From assembly GCA_003697135.1 (NCBI GenBank), contig RFGC01000035.1, forward strand, positions 310,001 through 374,000: 64,000 bases of DNA, written 5' to 3'. Under the pieces are notes generated by a model. It saw nothing but the letters and a program-made list of their open reading frames with translations, was not told where the DNA came from and made no database searches. Of the stretch, positions 9,867-18,762 are shown piece by piece. The stretch is from Acidobacteriota bacterium (GTDB lineage Bacteria; Acidobacteriota; Blastocatellia; Pyrinomonadales; Pyrinomonadaceae). A program made the translations under genes and the position numbers. The number at the start of each line of letters is the position of its first letter. Position 1 is the stretch's first letter.

Positions 9867-11114
9867 ATGAAAGTAGAACAACCGAAATACCGTAGATTTT
9901 ATGTGGACTGGTGGCGTATAAAAAGAAGCACCGTCTATGGAATGCTAACGGTTTTCGGTTTTTTGATTTTATTTGCCGCTTCGATTTGGTGGCTCGTGAA
10001 AAGCGGGTATTTCTATGCTGAAAGCAAAGAAGATTTAACCATGCCTGCAAACGCTGCTAGGATAGCCTCTTTTGAAGGTGACGTAAGAATCATCAGAGCC
10101 TCAACCCGCACGAGCGAGAAAGTAACTTCAAAAGCTTATGTCCTGCCGGGGGATACTATACAAACAGGTTTTGATGGAAAAGCCGAGATTTTAATGATAG
10201 ACGGTTCAAAGCTATGGATTAGACCCAACTCAACTGTGGTTATTAGAGATAATAGTTCCCTCTTAGGTGGCACAAATGTTCGCGTTAGTCTAGGAACAGG
10301 ACAAATCAATGTCAGAACCGAAGATCAAACCGAAACTTCGCAAAACATCGTAGAGGTTAAAGAATCAGAAAACCGCTTGTTTGCCCAAACAGAAGCAAGT
10401 TTTAACATCAACCAGAAACTCGGAACAGGTGAAATTCGCATAAGCCGCGGTAATGTCGAAACTTCGATAGGCAGTGAGAAAATTATCATTAAGGACAATG
10501 AGTTTGCCTCAATCAGCAACGGAAAACTTAATGCAAAAGAAAAACTGCTCCAACCACCAAAACTTATTTCACCTACATTTCTTGAGCAAATCCCTTCAAA
10601 AGAAGAAGGAAAAGCCGATGTTAATTTTCGCTGGCAAAAGATTGAAGTTCCATCAGCTACCTACGATATTCAAATCTCAACATCACCATTTTTCGTCTCC
10701 GATGCACTCGTAAAAGAAGCTGAAAATTTGACAACCACAAATCTAATTCTTGTCAACATGAACACTGGAAATTATTATTGGCGTGTCAGAGCTACAGCTT
10801 CTTTATCAGGACAGACTACTGAATGGAGTGAGCCTTGGAGATTCACTGTTGTCAAACATGAAAAAACAAGAACTTTAACAGCGACGAATTGGAAAGTAGA
10901 AAATCTGGGCGGTGGTATTTACAGAGTTTCAGCAAGAACCGAACCTGGTGCAATCGTTCGCATACTTGGAAGAGAAGCTATTGCAATGAATGACGGCTTT
11001 TTCACCCTTCAAATCAGAACCTCCTCACCAGAAGTCACGGTCGAGATCACAGACGAAAAGGGCATTAGCTCAAGGTTGACGCTTTCACTGATAAGAGGAA
11101 AACTTGTAGAATGA
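9867..11114 (+). CDS. FecR-domain membrane-anchored protein
   Basis: 415 residues. A cytoplasmic N-terminus of about 25 residues is followed by one membrane helix (about 26-47). The periplasmic part starts with a FecR domain (about 60-200), recognisable from ASFEGDVRIIR, LPGDTIQTGFDGKAEI and GSKLWIRPNSTV. Next comes a fibronectin-like beta domain (about 225-335; NFRWQKI then YYWRVRA) and a last Ig-like domain. Unlike FecR anti-sigma partners, there is no sigma factor beside it. In this setting it is more likely a structural or carbohydrate/peptidoglycan-binding surface protein. A GGAAGGA ribosome site precedes the ATG. It follows terC by 16 bases. Confidence 0.8.
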   Translation: MKVEQPKYRRFYVDWWRIKRSTVYGMLTVFGFLILFAASIWWLVKSGYFYAESKEDLTMPANAARIASFEGDVRIIRASTRTSEKVTSKAYVLPGDTIQTGFDGKAEILMIDGSKLWIRPNSTVVIRDNSSLLGGTNVRVSLGTGQINVRTEDQTETSQNIVEVKESENRLFAQTEASFNINQKLGTGEIRISRGNVETSIGSEKIIIKDNEFASISNGKLNAKEKLLQPPKLISPTFLEQIPSKEEGKADVNFRWQKIEVPSATYDIQISTSPFFVSDALVKEAENLTTTNLILVNMNTGNYYWRVRATASLSGQTTEWSEPWRFTVVKHEKTRTLTATNWKVENLGGGIYRVSARTEPGAIVRILGREAIAMNDGFFTLQIRTSSPEVTVEITDEKGISSRLTLSLIRGKLVE

Positions 11115-11161
11115 AAATTTAACAAGTTACCAAATCGGCAAAACTCACTTAGGTTCAAAAG

Positions 11162-12085
11162 TTGGGAAATAGTTGTCAACAGAAAAATAAAACAGAAAGA
11201 CAGAGAAATGTTAAGCGATTGAAAATCGCTTTAGGATTGACTTTCACTTACATGATAGTTGAAGCAGTAGGTGGGTGGATGGCGAATTCTTTAGTCTTGA
11301 TCGCCGATTCCGTCCACATGCTAACAGACGTGGCTGCCCTTTCGCTAGCCCTTCTTGCAATCTGGTTTGCCTCAAAACCTGCAACCGCAAAGAAAACCTA
11401 CGGCTATTACCGACTTGAAATCCTCGCTGCTTTTATAAACGGCATCCTTCTAACCGTGTTGTCTTTGATTGTCATCTACAACGCATACAAAAGACTCTAC
11501 ACATCTTTGGAAATTGATACAACAAAGCTGAGCTTGATAGCCTTTCTAGGTCTTTGCACGAACTTAATCTGTGCATACCTTTTGCATCAGGGTCAGAAAT
11601 CTGATTTGAATTTGCACGGTGCATGGCTTCACATAATCGGCGATCTACTTGGTTCGGTATCTGCCCTTTCCGCAGGTATCTTGATATTTTTCACGGGTTG
11701 GGTCTGGATGGACTCGGTAACGAGCTTTTTGATAAGTTTGATCATCATTTATGGAGCATGGAACTTAATCAAAGAATCCGTAAATGTTCTTCTAGAAGGC
11801 ACACCTTCTCACATTAACCTAAAATCAATTGAAGAAACGATAAAACAAACCGAGAATGTTCGACAAATTCACGATTTGCACGTTTGGACACTTACCTCTG
11901 GCATACATGCAATGAGTGTTCATGTTGTGCACGAAAAAGGTATCTCACAAATTGAATTACTCAAAAAGGTGCGCAAAAGAATAACCGACGAATTCGGAAT
12001 TGAACATCTAACAATACAGATGGAACCACTTGAAGACGAAATGGCTGTTTGTCATCCAAATTGTTTCAACTCAGAGAAAACATGA
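11162..12085 (+). CDS. Cation diffusion facilitator (CDF) metal exporter
   Basis: 307 residues with six predicted membrane helices and a cytosolic C-terminal domain of about 85 residues. The two metal-binding HxxxD motifs of zinc-type CDF proteins are present: HMLTD in helix II and HIIGD in helix V. The C-terminal part (HDLHVWTLTSGIHAMSVHV) carries the usual His/Asp metal sites of the dimerising domain. It should export Zn(II) or a similar divalent ion in exchange for protons. The frame opens after a TAG at 11150, and the only early start is the TTG at 11162, with a weak ribosome site. Its stop overlaps the next start (ATGA), coupling it to the larA-like gene. Confidence 0.88.
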   Translation: MGNSCQQKNKTERQRNVKRLKIALGLTFTYMIVEAVGGWMANSLVLIADSVHMLTDVAALSLALLAIWFASKPATAKKTYGYYRLEILAAFINGILLTVLSLIVIYNAYKRLYTSLEIDTTKLSLIAFLGLCTNLICAYLLHQGQKSDLNLHGAWLHIIGDLLGSVSALSAGILIFFTGWVWMDSVTSFLISLIIIYGAWNLIKESVNVLLEGTPSHINLKSIEETIKQTENVRQIHDLHVWTLTSGIHAMSVHVVHEKGISQIELLKKVRKRITDEFGIEHLTIQMEPLEDEMAVCHPNCFNSEKT

Positions 12086-13356
12086 AAATAAATCTCAAAT
12101 ACGGTAAAGAACTGGTTCCGCTTGAATTTGATGAAGAGAATTTTCAGGTTCTCGGTTTTGAAGATAACTTATCAGCTTCCCTTTCCGATATTGAAATAGG
12201 CGAAAAACTTGAAAATCCGATTGAATCAAAACCTCTAGAAGAGTTGGTCGGAGCGAATGAAAGTGTTTTGATAGTCGTTCCGGATGCAACCCGCAAAGTT
12301 GGATGCGGGCAGGTTTTGAACTTGCTCATTAGACGTTTGATTGCATCAGGAACGCCTGCTCATCGGATAGCCATTGTAATAGCAACCGGGATTCACCGCC
12401 CTACCACGAAAGAAGAAAAAAGGGAAATCCTGACGCCTTTTATTGCTCAAAGAATCAAAACCTTTGACCACTCGGCAACTGATTTGAAAAAGCTGGTAGG
12501 GCTTGAATCAAACAAATTCGCTTATTTCGGTAAAATCCGAAATGGGATAGACGTATGGCTCAACAGCATGATCACGAAATTCGATCGGATTATATTGATA
12601 GGTGGCATTACTTTTCATTATTTTGCGGGCTTTACAGGCGGAAGAAAACTAATCTGTCCGGGACTAGCTTCAGCCGAAACCATTTCGGAAACTCACAAAT
12701 TGGCTTTCGATTTTGAAAGAAAGGACAGAACAGAAGGCGTCGGGCCAGGTCTTCTAGAAGGGAATGTTGTTCATGAAACATTTATTGAAATAGCAGAAAA
12801 AGTCAGTCCCACGTTTTCCGTTAACACTATAGTTAATGACAAAGGAGAAATAAAATCCTTGTTCTGCGGTCATTGGAAAATAGCACACGAAGAAGCTTGC
12901 AAGTTTTATGCTGAAAGATACACAATCAGGATAGAAGAAAAGCGTGATTTTGTCATAGTCAGTTGTGGTGGCTTTCCGTTCGATTTGAACATGATTCAAG
13001 CCCACAAAGCGCTGGAGTCAGTATCCTATGCTTGCAAAGAAGGTGGAACGATAATTCTGCTTGCTGAATGTGCTGATGGACTCGGAAGAAGCGACTTTCT
13101 CGAATGGTTCAACGTAGAAAACTCAAAACAGCTCGCCGAAAAACTCTGCCAACGCTACCAAGTTAACGGACAAACTGCATGGAGTTTATTGAAAAAAACA
13201 GAACGTTTCAATGTCAAAATCCTAACAAATCTTGATGAAGACACTTGCCGAAAAATGCGCATGGAAAAAATTTCAAAGTTGAACATCCCTAAAACTGCGA
13301 AAGGCTATATTCTTCCTTATGGCGCAAAATTCTTGGTAAGAAAACTCAATCACTAA
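12082..13356 (+). CDS. larA: LarA-family (nickel-pincer racemase-like) protein
   Basis: 424 residues from the ATG that overlaps the upstream stop (ATGA); an in-frame TTG at 12049 is less likely. The N-terminal half is a DUF2088/LarA domain. Family key residues are visible: His in ATGIHRP, His in FHYFAGF, the Lys of GGRKLICPG that carries the nickel-pincer cofactor in Lactobacillus LarA, and His in ETHKLAF, the nickel-ligand position. LarA interconverts D- and L-lactate, but many homologues racemise other 2-hydroxy acids, so the substrate is open. The cofactor-making genes larB, larC and larE are not in the window. Coupling to a CDF transporter is unusual. The end overlaps the convergent gene by 11 bases. 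Confidence 0.8.
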   Translation: MKINLKYGKELVPLEFDEENFQVLGFEDNLSASLSDIEIGEKLENPIESKPLEELVGANESVLIVVPDATRKVGCGQVLNLLIRRLIASGTPAHRIAIVIATGIHRPTTKEEKREILTPFIAQRIKTFDHSATDLKKLVGLESNKFAYFGKIRNGIDVWLNSMITKFDRIILIGGITFHYFAGFTGGRKLICPGLASAETISETHKLAFDFERKDRTEGVGPGLLEGNVVHETFIEIAEKVSPTFSVNTIVNDKGEIKSLFCGHWKIAHEEACKFYAERYTIRIEEKRDFVIVSCGGFPFDLNMIQAHKALESVSYACKEGGTIILLAECADGLGRSDFLEWFNVENSKQLAEKLCQRYQVNGQTAWSLLKKTERFNVKILTNLDEDTCRKMRMEKISKLNIPKTAKGYILPYGAKFLVRKLNH

Positions 13357-13690
13357 TTCTTGAATCTTCAATAAACTCGGCCCACTCTTCATCAGGGTCT
13401 TCTTCCAAAACTATTTCAAATTCAGCATCTTCCATCTCTTGATTGCTTTGCTTTTTGCTTAGTTCTTCGATGACGATAGTTTGTTCTTGAAGTCTCAACT
13501 CAGCTCTTTTAAGCCTCTCTGTAAGGAGTTTGCATTTCTGCTCTAGTTCTATTATTTTTGTTCGCCTTTCCCTTTCAATTCTTTCCAAGTAAAACAAGTA
13601 GAGAAGTTCAACAATCGAAAGCCCAGCAAGCGTCAGCGAGATGCATATTAGAACATAAACTAGCATAAAAACAATTCCTTTTCCCGACAT
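13346..13690 (-). CDS. Small membrane protein with coiled coil and acidic tail
   Basis: 114 residues, no family recognised. One hydrophobic helix (about 7-33) is followed by a strongly charged heptad-like segment (about 35-80, ERIERERRTKIIELEQ onward) that should form a coiled coil. The tail is very acidic (EEDPDEEWAEF). The layout suggests a membrane-anchored scaffold or partner-binding protein, like FtsB- or LapA-type proteins, but no function can be claimed. A TATAAT box five bases before the ATG supports it as a real, probably leaderless gene. It ends by overlapping the larA-like gene by 11 bases, tail to tail. Confidence 0.6.
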   Translation of the reverse strand: MSGKGIVFMLVYVLICISLTLAGLSIVELLYLFYLERIERERRTKIIELEQKCKLLTERLKRAELRLQEQTIVIEELSKKQSNQEMEDAEFEIVLEEDPDEEWAEFIEDSRISD

Positions 13691-13691
13691 T

Positions 13692-13704
13692 GAGTATTAT
13701 ACTC
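13692..13704 (-). promoter_or_regulatory. -10 box inside a 13-bp inverted repeat, next to the start codon
   Basis: On the minus strand TATAAT (13696-13701) lies five bases before the ATG at 13690. It is embedded in GAGTAT-A-ATACTC, a perfect inverted repeat. A repressor bound here would block the promoter, and the transcript would begin at or near the ATG. Confidence 0.45.
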
Positions 13705-13770
13705 TTGACCTTATCGAAAGGAAAGCAGAAAATTTTGATGTTCAGAAAAATTACTTCTTGAGAGACAAAG

Positions 13771-14658
13771 ATGAAAAAGAAAGAACAAGTCACCAACATA
13801 AGTTCGGCTGAGCTAACTAGCTTAAGTAGAAGAAAATTTCTAGTGAATTCTATAATGGCGGCGGGCGTTTTTGCATTGGCAGTTGAACCCATTAACAGCC
13901 AAACCCGTATAGTAACCGACTCAAAAGGTTTAATCGTCGGTGAAGTCAAAATTCCTGTTTCCGATGGTGAGATACCTGCATATAGAGCAATGCCCGAAAA
14001 AGGCAAATCTTTTCCAATTGTGCTAGTTGTTCATGAAATCTTCGGTGTCCATGAATGGATTCAAGACATTTCAAGGCGACTAGCAAAACTAGGTTTCTTG
14101 GCTGTTGCACCTTATCTTTATGCAAGACAGGGCGATGTTTCAAAACTCGAAAGCATACAGGAGATTTTCAGCAAAGTAGTTTCAAAAGTCCCTGATTCTC
14201 AAGTCATGAGCGATCTCGATGCCACGATTGCATGGGCACAGAAAAACAAAGGTAGCAAAAATAAGGTTTCGATAACAGGTTTCTGCTGGGGAGGTAGAAT
14301 CGTTTGGCTTTATGCGGCACGCAATCCGAAGATAAAGGCCGGAGCCGCTTGGTATGGTCGTCTAGCCCCACCTCAACAACCAAATCCTTTGCAACCAAAA
14401 CACCCGATAGACGTTGCAAAAGACCTAAAAGTCCCCGTTATAGGTCTATACGGCGGGAAAGACAGAGGAATCCCGTTAGATACGGTTGAAAAAATGATGC
14501 AGGAGCTTAAGCAAGGAAAATCCGGCTCCGAAATAATAGTCTATCCAGATGCAGATCACGGATTTCTTGCAGATTATCGCCCAAGTTATAACAAACAAGC
14601 ATCAGAAGATGCTTGGCAAAAAATGCTCGAATGGTTCAAAAAGAACGGAGCTATCTGA
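13771..14658 (+). CDS. Dienelactone hydrolase family protein, Tat-type signal
   Basis: 295 residues. The N-terminus has SRRKFL followed by a hydrophobic stretch ([13 protein letters not shown]), a twin-arginine signal, so it is probably exported folded. The alpha/beta hydrolase part matches dienelactone hydrolases: Cys172 as nucleophile in ITGFCWGGR, Asp231 in YGGKDRGIP and His263 in DADHGF, plus the supporting Glu in VVHEIFG. Family members open lactone or ester rings, and the substrate here is unknown. It starts a run of genes on the plus strand and is followed 12 bases later by a small conserved protein. It is divergent from the small membrane-protein gene. Confidence 0.85.
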   Translation: MKKKEQVTNISSAELTSLSRRKFLVNSIMAAGVFALAVEPINSQTRIVTDSKGLIVGEVKIPVSDGEIPAYRAMPEKGKSFPIVLVVHEIFGVHEWIQDISRRLAKLGFLAVAPYLYARQGDVSKLESIQEIFSKVVSKVPDSQVMSDLDATIAWAQKNKGSKNKVSITGFCWGGRIVWLYAARNPKIKAGAAWYGRLAPPQQPNPLQPKHPIDVAKDLKVPVIGLYGGKDRGIPLDTVEKMMQELKQGKSGSEIIVYPDADHGFLADYRPSYNKQASEDAWQKMLEWFKKNGAI

Positions 14659-14670
14659 AGGAGTGCAAAG

Positions 14671-15096
14671 ATGGCAAATTTGCAGTTAGTTTACACGCTC
14701 TTGTGTGATGACGTAAGGCTTGAGGTCGGCAATAAAATTTCATTGATGGGAATTTTCCAAAATATAATGGTCGAAAAATTGCCGGTTTCGCTCATAAAGT
14801 TTGCTGTGGTGAATCATTGGAAAGGCGAAGGACAGCATACAACAGAAGTTAGGATTCTTTCGCCTGATAAATCAATGATTGTAGTAACATCACAACCAAC
14901 AAAAATTGAACTGCCGCCGGGCGGCTTTACAGACAACGTCAGCTTCTTCGTCAACGTAGTCTTCCACAATGCTGGCGTTTATTGGGTTCAAACACTTGCC
15001 AACTCGGTAATTGTGGAAGAAATCCCCTTGATTGTTGCTGATGCCCGCTACTTCTCTGGCTCTACACCTCAAGAGGTCTCTCAAACTGTGAATTAA
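14671..15096 (+). CDS. Small conserved protein resembling DUF6941
   Basis: 141 residues, soluble, mostly beta. It opens with a strand followed by CDDVRLEVGNKISLMGIFQNI, then alternating hydrophobic strands and the pattern VSFFVNVVFHNAGVYWVQTLANS. The pattern (ADD-R-E--GK--L-GIF----, then late G-Y-------G) resembles proteins annotated as DUF6941, small beta-sandwich proteins of unknown role. It lies 12 bases after the dienelactone hydrolase gene and 20 bases before the FHA-ABC transporter gene, so it is probably in the same transcript. No catalytic residues are evident. Confidence 0.55.
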   Translation: MANLQLVYTLLCDDVRLEVGNKISLMGIFQNIMVEKLPVSLIKFAVVNHWKGEGQHTTEVRILSPDKSMIVVTSQPTKIELPPGGFTDNVSFFVNVVFHNAGVYWVQTLANSVIVEEIPLIVADARYFSGSTPQEVSQTVN

Positions 15097-15116
15097 ACTG
15101 CTTAAGATTTCAACAA

Positions 15117-18100
15117 GTGAAAATGCAAATAGTAATAGCACAATACAAAAATGGAGAAATTTCAACAACAAGAACCTTCGATATTCCTCAAATTCGCATA
15201 GGTCGCAACCCTACGGAATGTCAGATTTGCTTCGAAAGTCAGGAATATCCAATGGTTTCCCGCCGCCATGCAGAGATAGTTTGGCAAGGCAAAAACTGGA
15301 TTTTGACGGATTTAGGTTCTAGCTTCGGAACATTCCTAAACGGCGAGAAAATCGTATCTCCACAAACTTTGAAAATCAACGATTCGATTCAACTCGGCCA
15401 AAACGGCCCAATCTTAAAAGTCTTGGCAATACAAACAGAATCGCCGCTACCTGACGCTGAAGCCGAGATTATTCCGAAGCTTTTGTCTTTAAGCGACGGC
15501 CGCACGATAGAGATAAAAAAAGAAACCATCTGGTTAGGGCGCGATCCTTCTTGCGATATTGTCATAGATGCTCTTCAAACTATGGTTTCGCGCCGTCATG
15601 CAAAAATTGTAAAACAAGGAGACGACCTCATTCTTTTTGATAACCAAAGTTTCAACGGAACTTTGATAAATAAACAGAGAATATCAACTCCTACGAAACT
15701 TTACCACAACGACGAAATCCAATTAGGTTTGAAAGGACCTGTTTTTCGTCTTCTTTTTCCGAAAAGCTTTCCCAATATAGCTGAAGCTGATCTTGTAGGA
15801 CAAAGATCGGTAGCATTATCACAACAAGGAAATATAGCTCCTGTTAGGCAAAAAACTATTGTTCTTCGTAGTAGTAGCGGTGGAATTCCGCCTTCACAAA
15901 TCAAACCTGAAGAATCCACACTTTTAATGTGTGTTGCGTTTGGAAAAAAAGACAGATTAACAATAGGCCGTTCACCAGACAATGACATAAAGCTCGATGG
16001 ACTTCAAATTTCAAATCATCATGCAGCACTTGTAAAACTCGATGGTGGAATCTTTGTCGAAGACTTAAAGTCAACAAATGGTGTTTACCTGAACGGAAAA
16101 AGAATATCGAAAGAAAGAGTAAGCCCTGAAGATTCGATACAAATTGGAGCTTTTTTGATAAAGGTTGAAAGTCCTTTCGATATAAAGGTTTTCGACACTC
16201 GCTCAAAAACCAGAATTGACGCCGTAGGCATAACGAAAGAAGTCAGAAGTGGCTCTACCGTTACAAAACTGCTCGATGGCATATCACTTAGCATAATGCC
16301 GAACGAATTTATCGGTTTGCTAGGACCTTCAGGCGCAGGAAAATCAACTCTTATGGACGCTCTTAACGGGATGCGTCCACCTACAAGCGGAGCCGTTTTG
16401 ATAAACAACCTGAATCTTTATCAAAACCTATCTGCCTTGAAACAATCAATCGGCTATGTCCCACAAGACGATATAATTCATCGCGAATTGACGGTTTACG
16501 AAACCTTATATTACGTTGCGAAGCTCAGACTTTCGTCTGATGTTTCGAATAAAGAGATAAATCAAACAATCAACGAAGTATTAGACGTAACAGGACTGAG
16601 CGAGAGACGCAATGTTCTAGTTAGCAGGCTTTCAGGCGGTCAGCGAAAAAGGGTTTCGATTGCGGTTGAACTAATCACAAAACCTTCTGTTATTTTCCTA
16701 GATGAACCTACTTCAGGACTTGATCCAGCAACCGAAGAAAAAATCATGATTCTTTTTCGTCAGATAGCCGAATCAGGTAGAACCGTTATTTTGACAACTC
16801 ACGCAATGGAAAACGTCAAGTTATTTGACAAAATCGTTCTTTTGATGCGCGGAAAGCTCGTTTTTTACGGAACTCCACAGGAAGCTCTAGAATACGTTGG
16901 AGCAAAAAGTTTCAAGGAGCTTTACGACAAACTCGAAGAACCTGCCGAACACTACTCAAAAACATCTGCGGAAGGACGAAATACAACCGAGCAAATCGCA
17001 GAAGAGTGGAAGCAAAAATTCCTAAAAACCCCTCAATATCGAAATAATGTTTATGAACCCTTAAAAAATATAAGCAAATTTGAGCCGAAAGCTGTCAAAC
17101 AAAAAAGAAAACTCGGAATTTTCGGCTCAATCCGACAATGGTTTTATCTTTCACGAAGATACTGGAAAGTTCTACTTCGAGATAAATTGAACCTTGCAAT
17201 TCTGTTTCTGCAAGCTCCTCTAATCGCTCTGCTTACCTTCTTGGTTGTTGACAAAAACCAACCTAGGGATTTCATATATTTTGTGCTTTCGCTTGTTTCG
17301 ATGTGGTTTGGCACTTCCGTTGCGGCACGCGAAATCATAAGGGAGCGCCCAGTTTATAACCGCGAAAGAATGTTCAATCTTGGACTTGCACCTTACGTCT
17401 TCTCGAAATTCTTTGTTTTGAGCATAATTGTTGGTATTCAGTGCTTGCTGTTGTTTCTGCCGTTGAAGTTAATGGACTTAACCGGACTTATGGAAATGCC
17501 CGGTGTTATGGGCGGGATTCCGCAACTTTGGACAATGCTCTTGACTGCGTCTGTCGGAATCGCTGTAGGACTTCTTATTTCCGCTTTGGTTAAAACATCT
17601 GAAATGGCTACAAGCCTCGTGCCTTTGATTTTGATTCCGCAAATTCTTTTCTCCGGTTTAGTTGACGTTCCAAGCGGAGTAAATAAAGCAATCGGACTGA
17701 TGATGCCAACTGCATGGTCTTTCGACACCATGAAGAGATTTTCTGGCCTCGATACCCTTGAACCCGAAGGTGCAGACGAATTTGGAGAAACTGAAGGTAA
17801 AGGCTATTACAAATTCATCGAAGAAGAAAACGATAAAATCATTGAAAAAGCACGCAGAGACCTAGAGAACTACAAGCGGGAAGCTGAACAAAAGATGAGA
17901 GACTATGAAAGAGAACTAAGAGACAAGCTCGCCACTGGGCAACCACCGCCACCTTCACCAAAACTGAACCAGCCCCCGAAAATTGAAGACCCAAAAAAGA
18001 TTGACGAAAACCTAAGCCGCTTTGTCAAGTTTCTGCATCCGCTGATGAATGAAGTTTTGAATCAGATTGTTTTAATGATAATGTTTCTTATGTTAATCAT

Positions 18101-18140
18101 TGCAGTGCTGATAGTTTTGCGAATGCAAGACATCGGCTAA
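15117..18140 (+). CDS. ABC-2 type transporter with three FHA domains fused to an ABCG-like ATPase
   Basis: 1007 residues from the GTG at 15117; an ATG lies two codons later. Three forkhead-associated domains come first (about 25-100, 135-210, 275-345), each with a GR-x5-8-I core. The first two have the full SRRH site, and the third has SNHH. The ATPase at about 370-590 has Walker A GPSGAGKS (403-410), signature LSGGQ (505-509) and Walker B VIFLDE. From about 680 come six membrane helices of an ABC-2 permease, with a coiled-coil, Pro-rich insert at about 865-970 before the last helix. It is a one-polypeptide half-transporter, presumably an exporter working as a dimer. FHA domains bind phosphothreonine, so a Ser/Thr kinase probably controls it, but none is encoded here. 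Confidence 0.88.
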   Translation: MKMQIVIAQYKNGEISTTRTFDIPQIRIGRNPTECQICFESQEYPMVSRRHAEIVWQGKNWILTDLGSSFGTFLNGEKIVSPQTLKINDSIQLGQNGPILKVLAIQTESPLPDAEAEIIPKLLSLSDGRTIEIKKETIWLGRDPSCDIVIDALQTMVSRRHAKIVKQGDDLILFDNQSFNGTLINKQRISTPTKLYHNDEIQLGLKGPVFRLLFPKSFPNIAEADLVGQRSVALSQQGNIAPVRQKTIVLRSSSGGIPPSQIKPEESTLLMCVAFGKKDRLTIGRSPDNDIKLDGLQISNHHAALVKLDGGIFVEDLKSTNGVYLNGKRISKERVSPEDSIQIGAFLIKVESPFDIKVFDTRSKTRIDAVGITKEVRSGSTVTKLLDGISLSIMPNEFIGLLGPSGAGKSTLMDALNGMRPPTSGAVLINNLNLYQNLSALKQSIGYVPQDDIIHRELTVYETLYYVAKLRLSSDVSNKEINQTINEVLDVTGLSERRNVLVSRLSGGQRKRVSIAVELITKPSVIFLDEPTSGLDPATEEKIMILFRQIAESGRTVILTTHAMENVKLFDKIVLLMRGKLVFYGTPQEALEYVGAKSFKELYDKLEEPAEHYSKTSAEGRNTTEQIAEEWKQKFLKTPQYRNNVYEPLKNISKFEPKAVKQKRKLGIFGSIRQWFYLSRRYWKVLLRDKLNLAILFLQAPLIALLTFLVVDKNQPRDFIYFVLSLVSMWFGTSVAAREIIRERPVYNRERMFNLGLAPYVFSKFFVLSIIVGIQCLLLFLPLKLMDLTGLMEMPGVMGGIPQLWTMLLTASVGIAVGLLISALVKTSEMATSLVPLILIPQILFSGLVDVPSGVNKAIGLMMPTAWSFDTMKRFSGLDTLEPEGADEFGETEGKGYYKFIEEENDKIIEKARRDLENYKREAEQKMRDYERELRDKLATGQPPPPSPKLNQPPKIEDPKKIDENLSRFVKFLHPLMNEVLNQIVLMIMFLMLIIAVLIVLRMQDIG

Positions 18141-18165
18141 CAAAAAACGGAAAGGCATAGTTTTT

Positions 18166-18711
18166 ATGAGGGTTGCAAGAGTTTTTGTTCTCTTTCTTTT
18201 TTTTATCTTAAGCCACACAGGCTGCAAATCACCGGAAACTACTGTTCCGACAGGTGATGCAGAATACCCTGCTCTTCCTGAAACCATCTCGAAAGCAGAA
18301 CACAGAATTTTAGGCGGGCAAAAGATCAAGCTAGAAGACTACAAAGGTAAAGTTGTGCTGGTAAATTTATGGGCTACTTGGTGTGGGCCTTGTCGCGACG
18401 AAATGCCTCATCTTGCAGAACTTCAGGAAAAATACAAAGGCAAAGGTTTTGAAGTCATAGGCTTGAACGTCGAAGAAGAAGACACCGAAGCTAAGGTAAG
18501 GAATTTTGCCAGTCAAATGCAGATCAATTACACGCTCGGCTGGATAGACGATCAAACACAAAGAGAATTTTTGAAAATTAGCCGTTTCGACGGCATACCA
18601 CAATCTTTCCTCATAAACCGCAAAGGTCAAATTGCAGGTGTTTTCATAGGTGGTGGTCCCAAAACAATCGTTGAAATGAAAGACGTTGTAAGAAAAGCAG
18701 TCGAGCAGTAG
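18166..18711 (+). CDS. TlpA-like periplasmic thioredoxin
   Basis: 181 residues. The N-terminus has a hydrophobic signal ending in HTGC20. The cysteine suggests a lipoprotein, although His at -3 departs from a standard lipobox. Residues 50-175 form a thioredoxin fold of the TlpA/ResA type, with the redox motif WCGPC (Cys73, Cys76) and the cis-proline loop GIPQSF. It should reduce periplasmic disulfides, for example in cytochrome c maturation, though no cytochrome c genes are nearby. It starts 25 bases after the FHA-ABC gene and is probably co-transcribed. Confidence 0.85.
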   Translation: MRVARVFVLFLFFILSHTGCKSPETTVPTGDAEYPALPETISKAEHRILGGQKIKLEDYKGKVVLVNLWATWCGPCRDEMPHLAELQEKYKGKGFEVIGLNVEEEDTEAKVRNFASQMQINYTLGWIDDQTQREFLKISRFDGIPQSFLINRKGQIAGVFIGGGPKTIVEMKDVVRKAVEQ

Positions 18712-18762
18712 CAAAAAGATGACAGAATCTTTCAAATTCTCAAGGAGAGCCGGAAGCGAAAA

